From positions 157,493 through 221,492 of the forward strand of contig JADIZB010000034.1 in the NCBI GenBank assembly GCA_016705005.1: 64,000 nt of DNA, read 5' to 3'. The stretch is from Bacteroidales bacterium (lineage in GTDB: Bacteria > Bacteroidota > Bacteroidia > Bacteroidales > Lentimicrobiaceae). Each line of letters begins with the position of its first letter. Position 1 is the stretch's first letter. The translations under genes and the position numbers were made by a program. The notes under the pieces were generated by a model. It was not told the origin of the DNA, ran no database searches, and saw nothing but the letters and a program-made list of their open reading frames with translations. Below are positions 17,543-26,086 of the stretch, in pieces.

Positions 17543-19192
17543 ATGAATCTGAGGAGAATCTATATTGTATACCTGCAATTAATCAGGGCAAAAGAAATTA
17601 TCCTGGTTATCCTCAGGCATGCGTTGCGCGAATGGATCAACCGGAGCAGTATGTTTAAACGCATGCGCAGAAAGAAAAACAGTACGAAACGGCATGCATA
17701 TTCCACGCCTGAGCGCATCAGAATCACGATTGAAGAACTGGGCCCTACCTACATCAAGTTCGGACAAATCCTTGCCGACCGGCCCGATATGGTTTCAGAG
17801 AGGTTCAGGAATGAGTTGAAGAAACTACAGTCGAAGGCCACGCCTTTCAGCGATGATGATGCACATAGCCTGATCAGAAAAGAGCTTGGGCTTGAAATTG
17901 AGGAGGTATTCAGTGAATTCGATACCGGATGCCTCGCTTCAGCCTCCATTGGCCAGGTATATAAAGCAAGGCTGATATCGGGTGAAGAAGTGATCGTTAA
18001 AATCCAGCGTCCGCACATCGAGAATAAAATCAGACTGGACCTCTACCTGATGCGTTATATTGCAAAGAGCGCAGTTAAAAATTACCCGGAACTGGCAGCC
18101 ATCGACATTGTCGGGCTGATCGATGAATTCGGGCAAACCATACTCAAAGAGCTAGATTATTACAACGAATCATCCAATCTGATCCGCTTCAGCGAATTAT
18201 TTAAGGATGACCCCAGGGTGCATATACCCAGGGTATTTATGGAGTATACTACCCGGCGGCTTTTGATTATGGAACAGGTCGGGGGCATTACACCGGATTC
18301 TCCGGAAATACTCAGACAAAATGATCTTGATCCGGAGATCATTGCCGCCAATGGCGCCGATCTTGTCCTGAAAATGGTACTGAAACACGGATTCTTTCAT
18401 GCCGACCCTCACCCCGGCAATATCTTCATTCTACCGGGTAATGTGATTGCCCTCATTGATTTCGGCATGGTGGGTGTGCTGAAACCGAATCACCTTAACT
18501 TTCTGGCCAGTTTCGCCATGGGATTTTACCGCTCTGACGCTTCTGCCATCACCCAATCGTTGATCACACTCTGCGGGATCCGCTTTTTTGAGGAGGAAAG
18601 TGATCTTGAATTTGAAATTGATCAATTGTTGAAAAGCTATGCCTATCTTCCATTCGAGAAAGTCGATTTTGCAAGGATTATGCAGGAGTGCATTAATCTC
18701 ATGGTCAAATATCAGCTGAAGATTCCTTCAAGCATATTCATGCTGGTAAAAGCATTGGTTACCATTCAGAAATTTGCCGGAAACCTTCATCCCGGACTTA
18801 GCCTCGGCCCGGTAATCCTGCCTTATGCAAGGGAACTGGTTGCACGCCGCTATGATCCCCGCAAACTGGCCAGCACCATCTATGAAACAATTGATAATTA
18901 TGCAACCCTGTTCAGGGAACTTCCGGGAGAAATCAGTGAGATTCTATACAGGGTGAAACAAGGAAAACTTAAACATGAGATTCGGCTGGGCGATACTGAA
19001 CCCACCCTGAGGGCGCTCAGAAACTTCGGCCAAAGGCTGGCCCTTGCCATCATCCTTGCCGGACTTGGCATCACATCTACCATTCTGATCGTCTGGAACG
19101 ATGAGAAAACATTCGGACAAATCACTTTTGGGATAACCATGTTTTTCACCCTCTGGGTAATGTTCAAGTGGCTGTTCAGGAGCAAGGAATAA
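17543..19192 (+). CDS. ubiB: ABC1/AarF/UbiB-family atypical kinase-like protein
   Basis: 549 residues from MNLRRIYIVYLQLIRAKEII. Members are atypical protein-kinase-like ATPases needed for isoprenoid quinone biosynthesis or lipid handling. Signature motifs seen are the KxGQ helix (TYIKFGQILADRPDMV), the Ala-rich loop (LASASIGQVYKARL), the catalytic-loop equivalent HADPHPGNIFI and the metal-binding LIDFGMVG. The C-terminus has two hydrophobic segments (LALAIILAGLGITSTILIVW and FGITMFFTLWVMFKWLF), as in UbiB. It immediately follows the coiled-coil gene, and a strong terminator closes the unit. In a menaquinone-using Bacteroidota the target may be menaquinone rather than ubiquinone. Confidence 0.85.
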   Translation: MNLRRIYIVYLQLIRAKEIILVILRHALREWINRSSMFKRMRRKKNSTKRHAYSTPERIRITIEELGPTYIKFGQILADRPDMVSERFRNELKKLQSKATPFSDDDAHSLIRKELGLEIEEVFSEFDTGCLASASIGQVYKARLISGEEVIVKIQRPHIENKIRLDLYLMRYIAKSAVKNYPELAAIDIVGLIDEFGQTILKELDYYNESSNLIRFSELFKDDPRVHIPRVFMEYTTRRLLIMEQVGGITPDSPEILRQNDLDPEIIAANGADLVLKMVLKHGFFHADPHPGNIFILPGNVIALIDFGMVGVLKPNHLNFLASFAMGFYRSDASAITQSLITLCGIRFFEEESDLEFEIDQLLKSYAYLPFEKVDFARIMQECINLMVKYQLKIPSSIFMLVKALVTIQKFAGNLHPGLSLGPVILPYARELVARRYDPRKLASTIYETIDNYATLFRELPGEISEILYRVKQGKLKHEIRLGDTEPTLRALRNFGQRLALAIILAGLGITSTILIVWNDEKTFGQITFGITMFFTLWVMFKWLFRSKE

Positions 19193-19194
19193 AA

Positions 19195-19235
19195 ACAGAA
19201 GCCCTTCCCGGTTAGGGAAGGGCTTCTGTTCTCTT
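19195..19235 (+). terminator. Strong intrinsic terminator after ubiB
   Basis: A perfect 15-bp stem (19195-19209 with 19215-19229, ACAGAAGCCCTTCCC) and a 5-nt loop, followed by a T-rich tail. It begins 3 bp after the ubiB stop codon. The DUF2271 gene converges from the right and ends at 19274, so the hairpin may also stop that transcript. Confidence 0.9.
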
Positions 19236-19273
19236 TTTCTTACCCCGGAGCAGGGCTAATCCTTATCACATTC

Positions 19274-20113
19274 TCAATTCGTTCGCACTATTTTTTGCAT
19301 GAACATTTTTCCATTGTAAACCACCCTGAGAAAATAAACCCCGGGATTAAGTTTCACCCCACTACCAGTAGTGCCCGACCATGAAAATGTGTTGCTGCCC
19401 TGCGGCAAGACTTCATTGACCAGTTCAGTCAATCGTTTACCATTCATGTCGTAAACTGAAATATTCATAAAATCACGCTGAGGCAGTTCAAAACTCACAT
19501 TCAGCTTATCGGAGAATGGATTGGGGAATGCCTGAAACCGGAGGGCTACATCCACTTTTTCATCATAACCAACACCTACCGGTGTATAAGTCAGTTGTAT
19601 GTTTTTGAAATTTGTCTCATCAGGTGGAGTTAATGAAACAATATCCAATCCTTTGGTAAATGCAACTTTGGTTGAAGGCCCGACAGCGCCGCCATTGTTC
19701 GAATTGCGTTCTGTAAATTCAACCCAGATTTCATAATTACCATCAGGTACAAGGTTCCCGTTTACGTCGCGGCAATCCCATGATATGGTATGCGTCTGAT
19801 GATTGGGCAATGTTGCACCGGTTGTGGCGTTCACAACATTATTACCCGACGAGGCAACCCACTTCACAAGGTGCTGCTTGCGGTTGGCCGCCATAACCTT
19901 ACGGGAGATTACGAAAACCCCCTGAGAATCCTTAACCCAGATAGCCAGCACGTTCTTGGGCGAATAGGTAGCACCATTCGTTACCGTCTGTACAGTAAAA
20001 GAAACCGTTCCATCGGTCGACACAGGTGCCACATAGGCTTTTACACGCAAACCGGCAGTGAACAGAAATAATAAAATGAAAGAAGTCAAAATCCGGAAAC
20101 TTAATCTTTTCAT
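19274..20113 (-). CDS. Secreted DUF2271 protein with T9SS type A sorting domain
   Basis: 279 residues from MKRLSFRILTSFILLFLFTAG, a signal peptide; the 18 residues available upstream are not needed. The N-terminal domain is DUF2271-like: VLAIWVKDSQGVFVISRKV, then HTISWDCRDVNGNLVPDGNY and EIWVEFTE. It is a periplasmic or surface immunoglobulin-like fold often found with flavin-linked or iron-uptake proteins. The C-terminal ~80 residues are a T9SS type A sorting domain (FQAFPNPFSDKLNVSFELP, VYDMNGKRL, PGVYFLRVVYNGKMFMQKIV). Export across the outer membrane and attachment or release by the type IX machinery is therefore expected. Confidence 0.78.
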   Translation of the reverse strand: MKRLSFRILTSFILLFLFTAGLRVKAYVAPVSTDGTVSFTVQTVTNGATYSPKNVLAIWVKDSQGVFVISRKVMAANRKQHLVKWVASSGNNVVNATTGATLPNHQTHTISWDCRDVNGNLVPDGNYEIWVEFTERNSNNGGAVGPSTKVAFTKGLDIVSLTPPDETNFKNIQLTYTPVGVGYDEKVDVALRFQAFPNPFSDKLNVSFELPQRDFMNISVYDMNGKRLTELVNEVLPQGSNTFSWSGTTGSGVKLNPGVYFLRVVYNGKMFMQKIVRTN

Positions 20114-20267
20114 GTTTTTTAAGTTTTTAATAAGCCCGTAAAGATAATTAAATTCAAAATTCAACATATATAATTTTTACCATAAGTTAAGTCGGTCGGG
20201 TTTAAATGAACACGACACCGAATGGTCACTCATAAAATCTTAAGAATGTCGGGGGTTAAAATGCTGT

Positions 20268-20302
20268 AAAAAAAATCCCCGGATCATTTCAGAACCGGGG
20301 AT
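20268..20302 (-). terminator. Intrinsic terminator of eno
   Basis: Minus-strand ATCCCCGG (20302-20295) pairs with CCGGGGAT (20282-20275), followed by an uninterrupted run of T (20275-20268). It starts 23 nt past the eno stop codon. Confidence 0.88.
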
Positions 20303-20324
20303 AATTCAGAAAACAGGAAAATGT

Positions 20325-21614
20325 TTATCTGGCATATTTGAAATCCTTACCGAGATAGCGGGCTGAACTACCGAGAATCTCTTCGATGCGGAGCAACTGG
20401 TTGTATTTTGCAATCCTGTCGGTACGGCTGGCAGAACCGGTTTTAATCAATCCGGTATTGAGGGCCACGGCGAGATCAGCTATCGTAGTATCTTCTGTTT
20501 CACCTGACCGATGGCTCATCACAGCGGTATATCCGTTGCGGTAAGCCAGGTTCACTGCATCAATGGTTTCGGTAAGGCTTCCTATCTGGTTCACTTTAAC
20601 AAGAATTGAATTGGCCACGCCTTTGTCGATACCCATTTGCAGTCGCTGTGAGTTGGTTACAAACAAATCATCACCAACCAGCTGAATCTTATTACCCATA
20701 ACATCGGTCATCCGTTTCCAGCCATCCCAGTCATCTTCAGCCATTCCGTCCTCGATCGAAATAATGGGGTATTTATCAACCCATGTTTTCCAGTAATCCA
20801 CCATCTGAGAAGGGGTTAATTTATCGCCGGTCGATTTTTTCAGGTGATAGACTTTTTCTTCTTCAATAAAATACTCTGATGATGCCGGGTCAAGGGCAAG
20901 AAAAACGTCCACGCCTGGTTTATAACCAGCTTTTTCGATGGCCTGAAGTATCACAGTAACGGCCTCTTCGTTCGATTTAAGGTTGGGAGCAAATCCGCCT
21001 TCATCACCAACATTGGTGCTGTAACCGGCATTTTTCAACACCGATTTCAGGTTATGAAATACTTCAGCGCCCATACGGAGTGCTTCGGTAAAGTTGGGTG
21101 CACCTACCGGCATGATCATGAATTCCTGAAAATCTATAGCATTGTCGGCATGTGATCCGCCATTGATGATGTTCATCATCGGAATCGGAAGTGTGTTTGC
21201 ATTTACACCACCGACATAGCGAAAAAGAAACTGGTTTGACTCCTGGGCAGCAGCATTGGCAACAGCCAGTGAAACACCGAGGATTGCATTGGCACCAAGG
21301 TTACCCTTGTTAGGTGTGCCATCAATTTCAATCATCCGGTGATCTATTTCATTCTGTTCTGATACAAGGTATCCTTTCAGTTCTTCAGCAAGAACTTTAT
21401 TTACATTCTGAACAGCTTTCAGTACGCTTTTCCCGAGATAAATGCTCTTATCACCATCGCGTAGTTCAACAGCCTCATGAATACCTGTAGACGCTCCGGA
21501 GGGAACGGCTGCACGGCCCATGATTCCGTTGGTGGTGTAAACATCAACTTCAATGGTAGGGTTGCCGCGTGAATCAAGGATCTGGCGGGCAAAAATGTTA
21601 GCTATTGCACTCAT
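20325..21614 (-). CDS. eno: Enolase (phosphopyruvate hydratase)
   Basis: 429 residues, full length. It interconverts 2-phosphoglycerate and phosphoenolpyruvate in glycolysis. Conserved elements include the N-terminal GRAAVPSGASTGIHEAVELRD loop, SHADNAIDFQEFMIMP, VGDEGGFAPNLKSNEEA, and metal ligands in LALDPASSEY, SIEDGMAEDDW and LVGDDLFVTN. The catalytic-lysine loop is in SILVKVNQIGSLTET, and MSHRSGETEDTTIADLAVA follows. It is downstream of rplQ on the same strand but separated by a terminator, so it probably has its own promoter in the 145-bp gap. Confidence 0.97.
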   Translation of the reverse strand: MSAIANIFARQILDSRGNPTIEVDVYTTNGIMGRAAVPSGASTGIHEAVELRDGDKSIYLGKSVLKAVQNVNKVLAEELKGYLVSEQNEIDHRMIEIDGTPNKGNLGANAILGVSLAVANAAAQESNQFLFRYVGGVNANTLPIPMMNIINGGSHADNAIDFQEFMIMPVGAPNFTEALRMGAEVFHNLKSVLKNAGYSTNVGDEGGFAPNLKSNEEAVTVILQAIEKAGYKPGVDVFLALDPASSEYFIEEEKVYHLKKSTGDKLTPSQMVDYWKTWVDKYPIISIEDGMAEDDWDGWKRMTDVMGNKIQLVGDDLFVTNSQRLQMGIDKGVANSILVKVNQIGSLTETIDAVNLAYRNGYTAVMSHRSGETEDTTIADLAVALNTGLIKTGSASRTDRIAKYNQLLRIEEILGSSARYLGKDFKYAR

Positions 21615-21700
21615 TTTTTTAAATTTTGATGATTATTTGTTTAACTTAGGTTTACCTGGTCAATGAGGAATTGTAAAAAATTCCAATGGTATTTAACAAC

Positions 21701-21743
21701 AAACAAAATGAGGACAAAGTAAGAAATACTTTATCCTCATTTT
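21701..21743 (-). terminator. Intrinsic terminator ending the ribosomal protein super-operon
   Basis: Minus-strand AAAATGAGGA (21743-21734) pairs with TCCTCATTTT (21714-21705). An inner TAAAGTA/TACTTTG stem and a T-rich tail complete the hairpin, just past the rplQ stop at 21760. Confidence 0.85.
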
Positions 21744-21759
21744 GACGATCATATCAGTT

Positions 21760-22296
21760 CTACTCTTTGTTTTCAGTTGCTTCGCTGGTTGGTTCTTCCT
21801 TAACATCCTCAACAGCCGGAGCCTTGGGTGCCTTGGCAACCGGTTTTGCAGGAACAGCTTCGTCGGCCTTTGATTTTGTTGTGCGACCGCGGCGGGTTGT
21901 TTTCACCTTCGGTGCTGCTTTGGCTGCGAGCATGTTTTCGTTGAAGTCTACCAACTCCATCATACACATTTCGGCATTATCACCCAAACGGTTTCCTGTT
22001 TTCAGGATGCGGGTGTATCCCCCGGGGCGGCTGGCTACCTTTACAGAGACTTCTCTGAATAATATGGTAACTGCTTCCTTATTCTGAAGATAACTGAACA
22101 CCATCCTGCGTGAATGGGTAGAATCGTCTTTTGAACGGGTGATCAAAGGTTCAACATAACCTCTCAGAGCCTTGGCTTTTGCCAGTGTGGTGTTGATGCG
22201 TTTATGAAGAATAAGTGAAGCAGCCATGTTCGACAGCATTGCCTTGCGGTGGGCGCTCGTTCTACCAAGATGGTTGACTTTCTTTCCGTGTCTCAT
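21760..22296 (-). CDS. rplQ: 50S ribosomal protein L17 with acidic/Ala-Pro-rich C-terminal tail
   Basis: 178 residues. The L17 core (about 1-118) starts MRHGKKVNHLGRTSAHRKAM and ends NRLGDNAEMCMMELVDFNE. It lies near the peptide exit tunnel of the large subunit. The last ~55 residues are a low-complexity tail (VKTTRRGRTTKSKADE, then PAKPVAKAPKAPAVED and a Glu-rich end) that E. coli L17 lacks; such tails are common in Bacteroidota. It is the last gene of the alpha operon, 5 bp after rpoA. Confidence 0.96.
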   Translation of the reverse strand: MRHGKKVNHLGRTSAHRKAMLSNMAASLILHKRINTTLAKAKALRGYVEPLITRSKDDSTHSRRMVFSYLQNKEAVTILFREVSVKVASRPGGYTRILKTGNRLGDNAEMCMMELVDFNENMLAAKAAPKVKTTRRGRTTKSKADEAVPAKPVAKAPKAPAVEDVKEEPTSEATENKE

Positions 22297-22301
22297 TTCA
22301 A

Positions 22302-23294
22302 TTAATCCTTATCAAGTTTATATTTTGCGATGTTCATTCCGAATTCCAGGTTTTTCGATTTCACCAGTTCTTCAAGTTCAGTAAGTGATTTCTTACCGAA
22401 ATTACGGAATTTTAAAAGGTCATTCTTATTGTAGGAAACGAGTTCGCCAAGTGTCTCAACATCAGCAGCCTTCAGGCAATTGAGTGCACGAACCGAAAGG
22501 TCCATATCGACAAGCTTGGTTTTCAGCAACTGACGGATGTGAAGTGATGTTTCATCAAATTCTTCAGTAACTGCTTTCTCTTCGGTATCGATGGTAATCT
22601 TTTCGTCAGAGAATAGCATGAAGTGATGAATCAGAATCCTGGCAGCTTCCTTCAGAGCTTCCTTCGGCTGAATAGAACCGTCGCTGGTAATATCAAGAAT
22701 CAGCTTTTCGTAGTCGGTTTTCTGTTCAACGCGGAAATTCTCAATGGTAAATTTTACATTCTTTATCGGGGTGTGAATTGAATCAATTGCGATGGTTCCG
22801 AGTGGAGCACCGGCAACTTTATTCTCTTCGGCCGGTACATATCCGCGACCTTTATCAATGGTAAGATCGATGGTTAATTTTACCGATGGTTCCATATGGC
22901 AGATTTCAACCTCAGGGTTCAGAACCTGGAAAACTGAGAGGAATTTGTTGATATCGCCGGCTGAAAATACATCCTGTCCGGAAATGACGAGATGAACGCG
23001 CTCGCTGGTTTCAGTTTCAAGTAAACGTTTGAAACGGATTTTCTTCAGGTTCAGGATAATGTCGGTAACATCCTCAACTACACCTTTTATCGAAGAGAAT
23101 TCCATGTCAACACCTTCAATTTTAATGGAGGTAATTGCGAATCCTTCAAGCGATGAAAGGAGAATCCTTCTGAGGGCATTGCCGATGGTAATTCCGAAAC
23201 CTGGTTCAAGAGGCCTGAATTCAAATACGCCTTTCGAATCATCAGCTTCGATCATAATAACCTTTTCAGGCTTTTGAAATGCTAATATTGCCAT
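22302..23294 (-). CDS. rpoA: DNA-directed RNA polymerase alpha subunit
   Basis: 330 residues from MAILAFQKPEKVIMIEADDS; the 12-residue extension upstream is not conserved. The N-terminal assembly domain (GITIGNALRRILLSSLEGFA) dimerises and nucleates the core enzyme. The C-terminal domain (about 255-325, with LSVRALNCLKAADVETLGEL and KNDLLKFRNFGKKSLTELE) binds DNA upstream elements and activators. It lies between rpsD and rplQ, as in most bacteria. Confidence 0.97.
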   Translation of the reverse strand: MAILAFQKPEKVIMIEADDSKGVFEFRPLEPGFGITIGNALRRILLSSLEGFAITSIKIEGVDMEFSSIKGVVEDVTDIILNLKKIRFKRLLETETSERVHLVISGQDVFSAGDINKFLSVFQVLNPEVEICHMEPSVKLTIDLTIDKGRGYVPAEENKVAGAPLGTIAIDSIHTPIKNVKFTIENFRVEQKTDYEKLILDITSDGSIQPKEALKEAARILIHHFMLFSDEKITIDTEEKAVTEEFDETSLHIRQLLKTKLVDMDLSVRALNCLKAADVETLGELVSYNKNDLLKFRNFGKKSLTELEELVKSKNLEFGMNIAKYKLDKD

Positions 23295-23338
23295 AGTTTC
23301 TTCCTCTTGTGTAATGAATTTGTTGACCAATAATACCG

Positions 23339-23944
23339 TTACTTCGAATATAACTCAACGATGAGCTGTTCTTTGATATTTTCAGGAATATCTTCACGGG
23401 CAGGAAGGCTGGCCAGTTTACCTGTCATCAGTGAGCTATCCCACTCAAGCCAGGAATAGGTATTACGTTTTGAAGCAAGAGAATTCTGAATCACTTCGAG
23501 TGATTTTGATTTTTCCCTGACTGCAACAACGTCGCCCACTTTTACTTCATATGAAGGCACATTCACAACACTTCCGTTAACGGTTATGTGACGATGCGAC
23601 ACCAGCTGACGGCCGGCACTACGAGAAGGCGCAATGCCCAAACGGAATACCACGTTGTCGAGCCTTGATTCAATAAGCTGAAGCAATACTTCACCGGTAA
23701 TGCCTTTTTTACGGGTAGCTTTATGGAAAGTGTTCTTGAACTGTTTCTCAAGAATTCCATAGGTATATTTGGCTTTCTGCTTTTCCTGAAGCTGTGTACC
23801 GTATTCTGAAAGTTTTTTACGCCTTTTCGAATTTCCGTGCATACCAGGACCGTAGTTTTTCTTTTCGAAATACTTATCGGGACCGTAGATCGGATCTTTA
23901 AACTTGCGTGCAATTTTGGTTTTTGGACCTGTGTACCTGGCCAT
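23339..23944 (-). CDS. rpsD: 30S ribosomal protein S4
   Basis: 201 residues. A 16S-rRNA-binding assembly initiator and helicase-site protein. It starts MARYTGPKTKIARKFKDPIY and has the S4 RNA-binding fold (LDNVVFRLGIAPSRSAGRQL, VSHRHITVNGSVVNVPSYEV). It lacks the N-terminal Cys cluster of the zinc-binding form, so it is the zinc-independent type. In some bacteria S4 represses the alpha operon; no such leader structure was identified here. Confidence 0.97.
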   Translation of the reverse strand: MARYTGPKTKIARKFKDPIYGPDKYFEKKNYGPGMHGNSKRRKKLSEYGTQLQEKQKAKYTYGILEKQFKNTFHKATRKKGITGEVLLQLIESRLDNVVFRLGIAPSRSAGRQLVSHRHITVNGSVVNVPSYEVKVGDVVAVREKSKSLEVIQNSLASKRNTYSWLEWDSSLMTGKLASLPAREDIPENIKEQLIVELYSK

Positions 23945-24054
23945 AATTACTTGTTATTTTATGATCATTTTGATTTTCTGTCAGAAGCCTGTACCGTGTT
24001 GAATAACAAACATCCTGCGAAAGTATTTCCACGGCAAAGACAGTCAATGGGTTG

Positions 24055-24444
24055 TTATACCCTTCTCCTTTTGGGAGGACGGCAACCATTGTGTGGCAAT
24101 GGAGTAACATCCATAATTTCAGTAACTTCAATACCTGAAGAGTGGATGGTACGAATGGCTGATTCCCTGCCTGATCCTGGTCCTTTAACAAATACCTTGA
24201 CCTTGCGAAGGCCTGCATCATAGGCTACTTTTGAACAATCGGTAGCAGCCATCTGAGCAGCATAAGGGGTATTTTTCTTCGATCCCCTGAATCCCATTTT
24301 TCCGGCTGATGCCCAACTGATTACCTGTCCGGCATTGTTGGTAAGGGAAATAATGATATTGTTGAACGAAGCGGTAACGTAAGCACGCCCGATAGGATCA
24401 ACTTTAACGATTTTTTTCTTTGATGTTTTAGCAGTTTTTGCCAT
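24055..24444 (-). CDS. rpsK: 30S ribosomal protein S11
   Basis: 129 residues; a platform protein contacting 16S rRNA near the mRNA exit. Conserved segments are GRAYVTASFNNIIISLTN, GQVISWASAGKMGFRGSKK and TPLPHNGCRPPKRRRV at the C-terminus. The gap of 110 bp to rpsD is one of the longest inside this operon. Confidence 0.97.
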   Translation of the reverse strand: MAKTAKTSKKKIVKVDPIGRAYVTASFNNIIISLTNNAGQVISWASAGKMGFRGSKKNTPYAAQMAATDCSKVAYDAGLRKVKVFVKGPGSGRESAIRTIHSSGIEVTEIMDVTPLPHNGCRPPKRRRV

Positions 24445-24499
24445 AACAATATTTTTTCGACAATTCGTTTTGTTATTACTCTGAGACCCGGCCTAATTC

Positions 24500-24880
24500 T
24501 TAGCCTTTGGTTGCTTTCTTCTTGTTGGCAACGGTTTTCTTCTTTCCTTTACGGGTACGGGCATTGTTTTTGGTACTCTGTCCACGCAGTGGAAGACCAA
24601 GACGATGCCTGATGCCACGGTAGCAACCAATATCCATCAGTCGCTTGATGTTAGTCTGAACTTCGGTGCGAAGGGCTCCCTCTACTTTAAACTGATCGCC
24701 GATGATCGTACGGATAGCATTCTGCTCATCGTCGTTCCAGTCCTGTACTTTCTTATTGAAATCAACACCAGCGGTTTTCAGAATTTTCTGAGCCGTGCTG
24801 CGTCCAATACCGTAAATATAGGTCAGCCCTATTTCGCCTCTTTTGTTTTTGGGTAAGTCAATACCAGCAATACGTGCCAT
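24500..24880 (-). CDS. rpsM: 30S ribosomal protein S13
   Basis: 126 residues; a head protein that bridges to L5 and touches the P-site tRNA. Recognised by MARIAGIDLPKNKRGEIGLT, IYGIGRSTAQKIL (helix-two-turns-helix) and GCYRGIRHRLGLPLRGQSTK near the end. The basic C-terminal tail KGKKKTVANKKKATKG is tRNA-facing. Confidence 0.97.
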   Translation of the reverse strand: MARIAGIDLPKNKRGEIGLTYIYGIGRSTAQKILKTAGVDFNKKVQDWNDDEQNAIRTIIGDQFKVEGALRTEVQTNIKRLMDIGCYRGIRHRLGLPLRGQSTKNNARTRKGKKKTVANKKKATKG

Positions 24881-24910
24881 ATATTGTTTTATTATTTGAA
24901 GTTAATTCAA

Positions 24911-25027
24911 TTATCCTTGCCTTTGTTTGTACTTGGGGTTCTTTTTGTTGATAATGTACAAGCGCCCCTTCCTTCTGACGATCTTGCAGTCAGGCGTTCT
25001 CTTCTTGACAGATGCTCTTACTTTCAT
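24911..25027 (-). CDS. rpmJ: 50S ribosomal protein L36, zinc-free form
   Basis: A 38-residue gene found by reading the minus strand between infA and rpsM: it begins MKVRASVKKRTPDCKIVRRK and ends in PKYKQRQG. The typical L36 has four zinc ligands (three Cys and one His). Here only one Cys remains and the His is replaced by Tyr (PKYKQRQG), so this is a zinc-independent (C-minus) version. It lies 17 bp after infA. Confidence 0.93.
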   Translation of the reverse strand: MKVRASVKKRTPDCKIVRRKGRLYIINKKNPKYKQRQG

Positions 25028-25044
25028 TTTTCCAGGATTGTTTG

Positions 25045-25263
25045 TTATTTGTATCTGAAAATTATTCTTCCTTTTGACAGGTCGTACGGCGACATTTCAA
25101 GTTTTACCTTGTCTCCGGGTAGAATCTTGATGTAGTGCATCCTCATTTTTCCCGAAATGTGGGCAATGATGATGTGCCCATTCTCAAGCTCAACACGGAA
25201 CATAGCGTTACCCAATGATTCGGTAACGGTTCCGTCCTGTTCTATCGAAATCTGTTTCGCCAT
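25045..25263 (-). CDS. infA: Translation initiation factor IF-1
   Basis: 72 residues, an OB-fold protein that occupies the 30S A site during initiation. Clear family sequence: MAKQISIEQDGTVTESLGNA, FRVELENGHIIIAHISGKMR and LPGDKVKLEMSPYDLSKGRI. The start codon directly abuts the map stop codon (25264), with no spacer. Confidence 0.97.
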   Translation of the reverse strand: MAKQISIEQDGTVTESLGNAMFRVELENGHIIIAHISGKMRMHYIKILPGDKVKLEMSPYDLSKGRIIFRYK

Positions 25264-26055
25264 TTATTCGTTTGTTATTGTGTTTGATCTCAGTACTTCT
25301 TCAATCTCATCGAAAGAAGACAGAATTTCGGTTTTACCCTCTTTAATTGCAATGGCATGCTCAAAATGCGCGGATGGCTGCCTGTCAGCTGTTCTGATGG
25401 TCCATCCATCTTTCTCCTGCACCACCTGCCGTCGCCCGAGGTTGATCATCGGTTCGATGCAGATAACCATTCCCGGTTGAAGCATTGCACCCACGCCCCG
25501 TTTCCCGTAGTTGGGAACCTCTGGCTTTTCGTGCAGGTGTCGTCCCAGTCCATGGCCAACCAGATCACGGACAACCGAATATCCAAAACCTTCAACGAAG
25601 GTCTGTATTTCGTATCCGATATCGCCGGTCCGCTTTCCGGATTTTGCAACACCAATGCCCCTGTATAACGATTCTTTTGTGCGTTCCATCAGCAACCTGA
25701 CTTCTTCACTGACCTCGCCTACTGCAAATGAGTAAGCTGAATCACCATAAAAACCATTCATAATTACGCCGCAATCAACCGAAACAAGATCCCCGTCATG
25801 CAATTCGAGATTTCCCGGAATGCCATGCACCACCACTTCATTAACCGAGATACAAAGGGTTGCGGGGAAACCGCCATATCCTTTGAAACCTGGAACCGCA
25901 CGATGGTCGCGGATAAATGTTTCTGCGATTTTGTCAAGCTCCCCGGTTGTAACTCCGGGTTTAATATGCCTGGCAACTTCGGCTAGGGTTTTACCAACAA
26001 GTAAAGAACTTAACCTTATTAACTCTATCTCTTCGTCAGTCTTATAATGGATCAT
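25264..26055 (-). CDS. map: Methionine aminopeptidase, type I
   Basis: 263 residues. It removes the initiator Met from nascent proteins using a dinuclear metal centre. The metal ligands are seen in order: His in VVHGIPGNLELHDG, Asp pair in SVDCGVIMNGFYGDSAYSF, His in LVGHGLGRHLHEKPEVPNYG, Glu in CIEPMINLG and the last Glu in FEHAIAIKEG. There is no zinc-finger or SH3-like N-terminal extension, so it is type Ia. It lies between secY (31 bp) and infA (0 bp) in the spc operon. Confidence 0.96.
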   Translation of the reverse strand: MIHYKTDEEIELIRLSSLLVGKTLAEVARHIKPGVTTGELDKIAETFIRDHRAVPGFKGYGGFPATLCISVNEVVVHGIPGNLELHDGDLVSVDCGVIMNGFYGDSAYSFAVGEVSEEVRLLMERTKESLYRGIGVAKSGKRTGDIGYEIQTFVEGFGYSVVRDLVGHGLGRHLHEKPEVPNYGKRGVGAMLQPGMVICIEPMINLGRRQVVQEKDGWTIRTADRQPSAHFEHAIAIKEGKTEILSSFDEIEEVLRSNTITNE

Positions 26056-26086
26056 TCTACTGAATTCAAACCAGTAACTGATGCAA

